Assembly: GCF_003248515.1 (NCBI RefSeq)
Contig: NZ_QFOB01000003.1
Location: forward strand, 1 to 64,000
From: Sphingomonas sp.
GTDB taxonomy: Bacteria; Pseudomonadota; Alphaproteobacteria; Sphingomonadales; Sphingomonadaceae
Direction of reading: 5' to 3'
Length of the DNA stretch: 64,000 nt
Part shown: positions 57,863 to 64,000 of the stretch, in pieces
Position numbering within the stretch: the stretch's first letter is position 1
How the letters are laid out: every line of letters starts with the position of its first letter
The notes under the pieces: generated by a model
Databases searched by the model: none
Told to the model about the DNA's origin: nothing
The model's input: only the letters and a program-made list of their open reading frames with translations
Program-made: the position numbers and the translations under genes

Positions 57863-60090
57863 GCGAGATCCAGCGGCAGGGTGCGCAGCCGCTTGCCGGT
57901 GGCGGAGGCGATCGCATTGGCGATGGCCGGTGCCGTCACCGGCACGGCCAGTTCCGCCACCCCGCCCGGCGCCTCGCGGCTTTCGACCAGTTCGATCGCG
58001 ATTTCGGGCGTTTCGATCAGCATCGGCAGCCGCAGATCCGCGAGCATGCGCTGATCCACCACCCCGCCCGTATAGCTGACGGCATCGCCCAGCGCCGCCG
58101 CCAGCCCCCAGACCAGCCCGCCCTCGATCTGCTGGCGCACGATGTCCGGATTGACGACGCGCCCGCAATCCACCGCCGCGACGAGGCGCGAAACCCTGAT
58201 CGCCCCATCCTCCACATTTGCCTCGGCCAGCAGCGCGACATGGCTGCCGAAGGCCGAATGGATGGCGAGCCCCTGCCCCGATCCCGCCTCGCCCGACCAG
58301 CCGCCCGCCGCCGTCACCCGCGTAAGGCAACGCGCGAGGCGTGGATTGCCGCTCAGATGCGCCATGCGGAAGGACAGGGCATCGCTGTTGGTGGCCCCCG
58401 CCAGTTCATCCATGAAGCATTCGCCGAAGAAGGCGGTGTAGCTGTGCGCGACAGAGCGCCACATGCCCGTCTCGATCCCGATATCGGCGGGCGCATGCGC
58501 GATCGCGAAAGCGGGGATCGCATAAGGTGGCCGGCCGCCGTCGATCGCGCCCAGCTCCGCCCCGCCCCCGCCGCCATGGCCGAAGAGGCGCTGGCCCATT
58601 TCCCCCATGGTGGATGGCGCAGCGACGGTGGCGGCCCAGGCGGCGATGCGCCCGTCCGCCAGCCTGGCGCGCAGCCGTGCCTTCGCCGCCGGGCGATGGC
58701 GAGCGCGTTGCAATTCCTCGCCCCGGCTCCACATCAGCTGGACGGGGCGCTTCATCTCCTGTGACAGCAGCGCCGCCTCGATCGCCGCCTCATTTTCCAC
58801 CTTGCGGCCAAAGCCCCCACCGACCGGCATCGGATAGACGGTGACGGATTCCTCGGACACGCCCGCCGCCTTCGCCACCGCCCGCCGGGTAAGCCCCTGC
58901 GCCTGGGTCGGCACCCAGATCTCGATCCGTCCGCCGGACGCGCGCGCCGTGGCGACAAGTGGCTCGATCGCCGCATGGGCCGCGAGCGGCACCGCATATT
59001 CGGCCACCAGCGTGGGCGCGGGGCCGAGTGCGGCATCGGCATCGCCCTGCTCGATCAGCCTGTCACCCCCGGCCGCCAGAGCGCGATCGAGCGCCCCCTT
59101 CACGTGTACGGCGCCCGGCAGCGTGCCCCTGGTCGCGAATTTCACGGAAAGCGCATCCACGGCGCGATCCGCCGCCCACCAATTGTCCGCCAGCGCGGCG
59201 ACCCAGCCGGGACGACGCACCACGCCGAGCACGCCGGGCATGGCGCGCGCGGCCTTCTCGTCGATCGAAGCGACGCTGGTATCGCCCAGCGGCCCGTGGC
59301 GGATCGAGGCATAGACCATCTTGGGCAGGCGCACGTCGGCGGCGAAGCGGATGCTGCCATCCACCTTGGACGGCAGATCGGTGCGCGGCACGGAACGGCC
59401 GGAAAGCTTGCCCTCGCCGGGATTGCGCAGCGGCAGCGGGCTGGGCGGCGTGAAGGCGGCCGCCTCCGCCGCCAGTTCGCCGAAGCGCAGGCGATCCTCG
59501 CCCCGCGTGACGAAGCCGTCTTCGGTGTCGCACGCCCGCCAGTCCGCGCCGAGCCGCGCGCCCGCCGCCATGCACAGCAGGGCGCGGGCTGCGGCCCCCG
59601 CCTCGCGGAAGCGCTGCTCGAAGCCCCGTATCGAGCTGGAGCCGGCCGTCATCATCAGCGCATTGCGCGTGGCGAATTCGCGTGCTGCCCAGCGCACGGG
59701 GCCGCCGAGGAAGGCGGGCGCCTGCTCGCCGGCGGCCTCCTCGATCAGCAGGGTGTTTGCATAGAGCGGATTGATCGGCGCGGGCTCCACGCCGATCTGC
59801 CGCCAGTCCGCTCCCAGCTCGTCGGCCAGGATCTGCGGCAGCGCGGTCCACACGCCCTGCCCCATCTCCGCCTGCGGCACGATGACGGTGACGCGGCCGT
59901 CCGTGCCGATCTTGAGGAAGGCGTTGATGATCGTCTCGCCCGGCGCGGCGACGAGATTGGGCGCATAACTGCGCGGCCACACGCCCCATGCAAGCGCCAG
60001 CCCCACGCCCGCCCCGCCGCCGACCAGGAAGGTGCGGCGGGACAATCCCTTGCGCTTCGGGGTCGTGGAAGAAGGGGGCGGCGGCGCCAT
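57859..60090 (-). CDS. Molybdopterin-binding aldehyde oxidase/IorB-like large subunit
   Basis: 743 aa from ATG 60090. Twin-arginine signal SRRTFLVGGGAGVGLA; VPQAEMGQGVWTALPQILAD, GGGFGRKVENEAAIEAALLS, GLAIHSAFGSHVAL and a C-terminal IANAIASATGKRLRTLPLDL are typical of isoquinoline 1-oxidoreductase beta-like xanthine dehydrogenase family. The 2Fe-2S subunit usually paired with it is not adjacent. Exported oxidase of unknown aldehyde or heterocycle. Confidence 0.9.
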   Translation of the reverse strand: MAPPPPSSTTPKRKGLSRRTFLVGGGAGVGLALAWGVWPRSYAPNLVAAPGETIINAFLKIGTDGRVTVIVPQAEMGQGVWTALPQILADELGADWRQIGVEPAPINPLYANTLLIEEAAGEQAPAFLGGPVRWAAREFATRNALMMTAGSSSIRGFEQRFREAGAAARALLCMAAGARLGADWRACDTEDGFVTRGEDRLRFGELAAEAAAFTPPSPLPLRNPGEGKLSGRSVPRTDLPSKVDGSIRFAADVRLPKMVYASIRHGPLGDTSVASIDEKAARAMPGVLGVVRRPGWVAALADNWWAADRAVDALSVKFATRGTLPGAVHVKGALDRALAAGGDRLIEQGDADAALGPAPTLVAEYAVPLAAHAAIEPLVATARASGGRIEIWVPTQAQGLTRRAVAKAAGVSEESVTVYPMPVGGGFGRKVENEAAIEAALLSQEMKRPVQLMWSRGEELQRARHRPAAKARLRARLADGRIAAWAATVAAPSTMGEMGQRLFGHGGGGGAELGAIDGGRPPYAIPAFAIAHAPADIGIETGMWRSVAHSYTAFFGECFMDELAGATNSDALSFRMAHLSGNPRLARCLTRVTAAGGWSGEAGSGQGLAIHSAFGSHVALLAEANVEDGAIRVSRLVAAVDCGRVVNPDIVRQQIEGGLVWGLAAALGDAVSYTGGVVDQRMLADLRLPMLIETPEIAIELVESREAPGGVAELAVPVTAPAIANAIASATGKRLRTLPLDLA

Positions 60091-60281
60091 CCGGGCCTGA
60101 TAAGGGGGGCGAAGGCCTGCGTCCACGGGGCGACGCAGCGGCCATGACGAAAGAGGCAAGGGAGTTTGGCCTCCATCGCGACACCTGCGCGACTGCGGCC
60201 CTCTACCGCCCCGGCGGGAATGCCGCGCTTCGCCGCACGCATCTTCCTGCTGCCCGCCATACCGGCTAAGCCGCGCCCGTA

Positions 60282-61166
60282 ATGAGCCTTCTCGCCCTCG
60301 CCGCCGCGACCGCGGCCACCGCCGCCGAGCCGATCCGCTATGCGGACCTGCACCTGTCGCCGATCGCGCTCGATCTCGGTTTCTTCCAGATACGCTGGTA
60401 TTCGCTCGGCTATATCGCCGGCATCCTGCTGGGCTGGTGGTGGCTGACGAAATTGATCGCGCAGCCGGGCGCGCCGATGGCGCGACGCCATGCCGACGAT
60501 TTCGTTTTCTATGCCACGCTCGGCATCATCCTTGGCGGGCGGATCGCCTTTGTGATCTTCTACGATCCGTGGATGCTGAAGCAGGATCCGCTGCAGGCCT
60601 TCCGACTCTGGGACGGGGGCATGTCCTTCCACGGCGGCGCGTTCGGCACGCTCGTCGCCGTCTGGTGGCTGGCGTGGCGCAACAGGCTCTCGCCATTGCG
60701 GATGATCGATTATGTCGCCTGCTGCGCGGGCTTCGGCCTCTTTCTCGTGCGACTCGCCAATTTCGCCAATGGGGAATTGTGGGGGCGCATCACGGACGTG
60801 CCATGGGCGGTCGTCTTCCCCGGCGCGGATGCCGGCCCCTATCCCCGCCACCCGAGCCAGATCTACGAGGCTTTCCTCGAAGGGCTCGTCCTGTGGCTGG
60901 TCCTCAACTATTTCTTCTGGAAGACGCGCGCGCGCTACTGGCCGGGCTTCCTGCTGGGCGTGTTCCTCACCGGTTACGGCATCGCCCGTTTCCTCGTGGA
61001 ATTCGTGCGCGAGCCGGATGTGCAGCTTGGCATCCTTCCCTGGGGGCTGAGCATGGGGCAGACGCTCTCCGCGCCGATGATCGCGGTGGGCATCTATTTC
61101 ATGGCGACCGCCAAGGGGCGCCGCATCCGCACCGAGCCGATTGCGGGCAGTGACAGCATCTCCTGA
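60282..61166 (+). CDS. lgt: Prolipoprotein diacylglyceryl transferase
   Basis: 294 aa, seven membrane helices. ILGGRIAFVIFYDP, MSFHGGAFGT, RLANFANGELWGR (Lgt signature) and RHPSQIYEAF. First step of lipoprotein maturation. Overlaps midA. Confidence 0.97.
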   Translation: MSLLALAAATAATAAEPIRYADLHLSPIALDLGFFQIRWYSLGYIAGILLGWWWLTKLIAQPGAPMARRHADDFVFYATLGIILGGRIAFVIFYDPWMLKQDPLQAFRLWDGGMSFHGGAFGTLVAVWWLAWRNRLSPLRMIDYVACCAGFGLFLVRLANFANGELWGRITDVPWAVVFPGADAGPYPRHPSQIYEAFLEGLVLWLVLNYFFWKTRARYWPGFLLGVFLTGYGIARFLVEFVREPDVQLGILPWGLSMGQTLSAPMIAVGIYFMATAKGRRIRTEPIAGSDSIS

Positions 61167-62208
61167 TCTGAGCACCGAAATCGCGGCGCTGATCGCGGCG
61201 GAAGGCCCGATCCCGCTCGCCCGTTTCATGGGGCTCGCCAACGCGCATTATTATGCGACGCGCGATCCCTTCGGCGTGGGCGGCGACTTCATCACCGCAC
61301 CGGAAATCAGCCAGATGTTCGGGGAGTTGATCGGCCTGGCGCTGGTGGACATCTGGCAGCGCGCGGGCGGCGGGCCGGCCGCCTATGTCGAGCTGGGGCC
61401 GGGCCGGGGCACTCTTGCGGCAGACGCGCTGCGGGCGATGGGCAAGGCGGATCTCGCCCCGCCCGTGCACCTTGTGGAAACAAGCCCGCGCCTGCGCGAG
61501 ATGCAGGCCGAACGCGCGCCGCAGGCAAGCTGGCACGATGCGATCGACACGCTGCCCACGGATATGCCCCTGCTGATCGTGGCGAACGAATTTTTCGATG
61601 CGCTGCCGATCCGCCAGCTGATCTCCACCGTGGCGGGCTGGCGCGAGCAGATGGTGAAAATCGACGATGCGGACGGCGGCGGCTTCGCACTGGTGCCCGA
61701 TACCAAGCTGATGGATAGCCTGATCCCGCATCATCTGCTCGATGCGGCGCCGGGCAGCATCGTCGAGCAAAATCCGGACGCGCTGAAGATCGCCGCCGCG
61801 CTCGCCCGCCGGCTGGAGGCGCAGGGCGGCGCGATGCTGATCGTGGATTATGGCCATGACGGCAGCCGCCACGGCGATACGTTGCAGGCGGTGCGCGCCC
61901 ATGCCTATGCCGATCCGCTGGCCTATCCCGGATCGAGCGACCTGACCGCGCATGTCGATTTCCTGGCGCTGGAGGCGGCTGCCACCGCCGCCGGCGCGCG
62001 CGTGGCCGGGCCAGTGGAACAGGGCCAGTGGCTGATCGCGCTGGGCATATCCGATCGCGCCGCATCGCTCGGACGGGGCGCGCCCGGGCGAAGCGGCGAG
62101 ATCGCCTCCGCCTATCGCCGGCTCACCCATCCGGACGAGATGGGCAGCCTGTTCAAGGCATTGGCCGTAACGGCCTCGCGCTGGCCGGACATGGCGGGCT
62201 TCGCCTGA
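61150..62208 (+). CDS. MidA-like SAM-dependent methyltransferase (NDUFAF7 family)
   Basis: 352 aa from GTG 61150 (a TTG lies at 61141). IPLARFMGLANAHYYATRDP, GVGGDFITAPEISQMFGELI, VELGPGRGTLAADAL and NEFFDALPIRQ are the DUF185/MidA signature. Human NDUFAF7 methylates complex I; the bacterial role is less clear. Overlaps lgt 3' end. Confidence 0.94.
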   Translation: MTASPDLSTEIAALIAAEGPIPLARFMGLANAHYYATRDPFGVGGDFITAPEISQMFGELIGLALVDIWQRAGGGPAAYVELGPGRGTLAADALRAMGKADLAPPVHLVETSPRLREMQAERAPQASWHDAIDTLPTDMPLLIVANEFFDALPIRQLISTVAGWREQMVKIDDADGGGFALVPDTKLMDSLIPHHLLDAAPGSIVEQNPDALKIAAALARRLEAQGGAMLIVDYGHDGSRHGDTLQAVRAHAYADPLAYPGSSDLTAHVDFLALEAAATAAGARVAGPVEQGQWLIALGISDRAASLGRGAPGRSGEIASAYRRLTHPDEMGSLFKALAVTASRWPDMAGFA

Positions 62209-62253
62209 GCCGGCAGGCGGCCCGGGCGATCCGCGTTCGTGCCCCGGTCGCCG

Positions 62254-62646
62254 CTACGGGCGGCCCATCATCCGGCCCATCCCGGCCCGGCGCTCCTCCG
62301 GCGTCAGCGTGCCATCATGATCGGCATCCATCGCGGAGAAACGCGCGGCTTCGGCCGCTTCGAACTCGGCGATCGTCGCCTTGCCGTCACCATCCGTGTC
62401 GATCATCCGGAACATCATGTCGAGCCGCTCGGGCGGCGGCGCCTCGCCCATCCGGGCGGCCATCTGCGCGCTCATTTCATCCCGGGTGAGGATGCCGTCA
62501 TGATTGGCGTCCATCGCATCGAAACGCGCCTTCTGCATCGCCAGATAGGCATCACGCGTAACCGGCCCCTGCGACCCCCGCTGCGCGAGCACCGGCGCTG
62601 TAAGGCCTGCCGCCAGCAGGCTCGTGGCCAACAGAATCACCTTCAC
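62254..62646 (-). CDS. Exported EF-hand calcium-binding protein
   Basis: 130 aa from GTG 62646 (AGGAGAG upstream). Signal peptide ending APVLAQ, then three EF loops: DANHDGILTRDE, DTDGDGKATIAE and DADHDGTLTPEE. Periplasmic or surface calcium binder (EfhP-like). Function unknown. Confidence 0.9.
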   Translation of the reverse strand: MKVILLATSLLAAGLTAPVLAQRGSQGPVTRDAYLAMQKARFDAMDANHDGILTRDEMSAQMAARMGEAPPPERLDMMFRMIDTDGDGKATIAEFEAAEAARFSAMDADHDGTLTPEERRAGMGRMMGRP

Positions 62647-62807
62647 CGCCCTCTCCTCGCACAATCCGGTCTGCGGTCTAGCGCGGGAGACTGTCGCAAT
62701 ACCTCAGCGCTGAAACAATCGACCGGTGACACGAAAAAGTGCGCAGATCCGGATCGCAAGAGCGTCCGGCATTCGACCTGCGGTGCGGACCGCATTAAGG
62801 CCGCGCG

Positions 62808-63578
62808 ATGACCGATTTTCCCACGCCTGTCCGCGCGCGCATGCTGGGCGCGTTGCCCCATGCCTTTCTCGGCCGCGAGGGGGGCGTTTCCACCGGCATC
62901 CATGCCGGCCTGAACGTGGGGCTGGGATCGGACGATGATCGCGCCGCGATCGCGGAAAACCGGCGGCGGGCGGTGGATGCCGTGCTGCCCGGTGCGGGGC
63001 TGGTGACGCTGCATCAGGTGCACTCGGCCAATGCCGTGATCGTCGAGGCGCCCTTTGCGGACGAGGCACGCCCAAGGGCCGACGCGCTGGTGACGAACCG
63101 GCCCGGACTGCTGCTGGGCATCCTGACCGCCGATTGCGCGCCGATCCTGTTCGCGGACGAGGTGGCGGGCGTGGTGGGCGCGGCCCATGCGGGCTGGAAG
63201 GGCGCGATCGGCGGCGTAACCGATGCGACGATCATGGCGATGGAGAAGCTGGGCGCCGACAGGAGCAGGATCGTCGCCGCGATCGGCCCCTGCATCGCGC
63301 GCGCCTCCTATGAGGTGGACGAGGCCTTTCTCGTCCGCTTCTGCGAGGCGGATCCCGAGAATGAACGCTTCTTCGTCGACGGCAAGGCCGGCCACCACCA
63401 GTTCGATCTGGAGGGCTATGTCGCCGCGCGGCTGGCGGGGGCGGGTATCGCGCGGATCGAGGCGCTCGGGCTGGATACCTATGCGGACGAGGCACGCTTC
63501 TTCAGCTATCGCCGGGCCACGCATCGCGGCGAGCCCGGCTATGGGCGCGAAATCAGCCTGATCGGCCTGGGATCATAG
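62808..63578 (+). CDS. pgeF: Peptidoglycan editing factor/purine nucleoside phosphorylase-like (YfiH, PgeF)
   Basis: 256 aa. FLGREGGVSTGIHAGLNVGL, LHQVHSANAVIVE, TADCAPILFAD (Cys), GAAHAGWKGAIGGV (His) and IGPCIARASYEV bind the metal/nucleophile site of the laccase-domain family. Removes mis-incorporated residues from UDP-MurNAc-peptides in E. coli. Hairpin 63578-63599 follows between convergent genes. Confidence 0.94.
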   Translation: MTDFPTPVRARMLGALPHAFLGREGGVSTGIHAGLNVGLGSDDDRAAIAENRRRAVDAVLPGAGLVTLHQVHSANAVIVEAPFADEARPRADALVTNRPGLLLGILTADCAPILFADEVAGVVGAAHAGWKGAIGGVTDATIMAMEKLGADRSRIVAAIGPCIARASYEVDEAFLVRFCEADPENERFFVDGKAGHHQFDLEGYVAARLAGAGIARIEALGLDTYADEARFFSYRRATHRGEPGYGREISLIGLGS

Positions 63579-63613
63579 GGCGAAGAACCGCATTCGCCCG
63601 GGCCGCCGCTGCC

Positions 63614-64000
63614 TCAGAAGGGCAGCCAGCGTGATTTCTCGCTGAAGCGCATGTAGCCGACATTGGCGCCGAGCCGCCAGCCAACGCCGAGCCGGATCGG
63701 TACCAGCACCACATCCTTGTACCGCATATAGCTCGCCGCGAAGCCACCGATCACGAACACGTTGCCCTCCACCGCACCGAAGCGGTGGAACAGATCCTGC
63801 GTGTCATAGAGCTTGTAGACGAGCACGAAGGTCTTGCCGCCATTCGCGCCGAGATCCAGCCCCAGCGAGGGTCCGGTCCAGTAAACGGGGCGCTGGCCCT
63901 CCACCTTGTGGAAGAGCGTGCCCGATCCGTAGCGGACGCCGACCGCTACCGCCGCGCCCGCCTCACGCCCGGCAATATATCCGTTGGGACGGCCATATTG
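63614..64000 (-). CDS. eipA: DUF1134/EipA envelope protein, C-terminal part (runs off window)
   Basis: The last 128 codons are visible. GRPNGYIAGREAGAAVAVGV, YGSGTLFHKVEGQ, YWTGPSLGLDLGANGGKTF, LYDTQDLFHRFGAVEGN and LRLGVGWRLGANVGYMRF, with some residues varying, correspond to DUF1134. In Brucella, EipA is a periplasmic protein needed for envelope integrity. The start lies beyond base 64000, so the N-terminus cannot be checked. Confidence 0.85.
   Translation of the reverse strand, partial: QYGRPNGYIAGREAGAAVAVGVRYGSGTLFHKVEGQRPVYWTGPSLGLDLGANGGKTFVLVYKLYDTQDLFHRFGAVEGNVFVIGGFAASYMRYKDVVLVPIRLGVGWRLGANVGYMRFSEKSRWLPF

Noticed and set aside
1..64000. CRISPR array, rRNA or tRNA genes
   Set aside because: No regularly spaced repeats and no convincing RNA gene folds found on either strand by eye.

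Overview
The window is high-GC alphaproteobacterial DNA, most likely a sphingomonad (Sphingomonas/Sphingobium type). This rests on the housekeeping gene style (HslV with an extended N-terminus, DUF1134/EipA, a PiuC-TonB-receptor iron cluster), a PEP-CTERM protein and frequent Tat-type oxidoreductases. This is inferred from recognised families; no database was searched. No rRNA, tRNA or CRISPR array was seen.

Left chromosomal block (1-14.1 kb): the 5' end of a dxs gene (minus strand), an ECF sigma factor overlapping a membrane-anchored Ser/Thr kinase, a PEP-CTERM lectin-like protein, a GAF/PAS hybrid histidine kinase, a HIT protein, a sugar/choline-type nucleotidyltransferase, two coupled hotdog thioesterases and an EVE protein, an exported protein of unknown role, typA, a nitrobindin-like gene and a 32-codon candidate membrane micro-ORF.

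Island (about 14.1-32.4 kb): a prophage- or satellite-like element. A large serine recombinase closes a minus-strand operon with a lone DnaA domain IV protein, a ParB-like protein with a probable frameshift, a Cys-rich peptide and a Gp37/Gp68 protein. Then come a mosaic beta-helical tail-fibre-like protein, an FkbM-type methyltransferase and an SGNH hydrolase. A lysis cassette follows (membrane/holin-like proteins, T7-lysozyme-like amidase, overlapping Rz/Rz1-like pair). After it lies a minus-strand four-gene higB-higA-brnA-like-unknown operon driven by a near-consensus promoter buried in a perfect palindrome. Small moron-like genes each trail a near-identical hairpin, and a P4-type tyrosine integrase and a HTH replication-like gene end the island. 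No terminase, portal, capsid or tail-tube genes are present. A 20-bp sequence with one mismatch occurs in inverted orientation at both edges.

Right chromosomal block (32.4-64 kb): a TelA/XpaC-like pair, a c-type cytochrome lipoprotein, a metallophosphoesterase, an orphan 3-TM holin-like gene, and hslVU. A zeta-toxin-like kinase with an unknown 99-aa partner follows, then dedA, a DEAD-box helicase, an Asp/Asn hydroxylase and an M20 peptidase. Next are nfuA, a RutE-like reductase, tsaB-rimI, fur, a PlsC-type acyltransferase, a molybdoenzyme with cytochrome b partner, and a MerC-like gene behind a metal-regulator-like palindrome. The block ends with purH, an iron acquisition cluster (piuC, tonB, siderophore receptor) with Fur-box-like sites, phaB-RHH, hemH with an IorB-like molybdoenzyme, lgt-midA, an EF-hand protein, pgeF and a partial DUF1134/EipA gene.

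The most notable signals are the higBA-brnA-like-230-aa operon with its palindromic, apparently leaderless promoter, the paired identical-loop hairpins before parB, the parB G8 frameshift, the repeated hairpins behind the moron-like genes, and the inverted repeat bounding the island.
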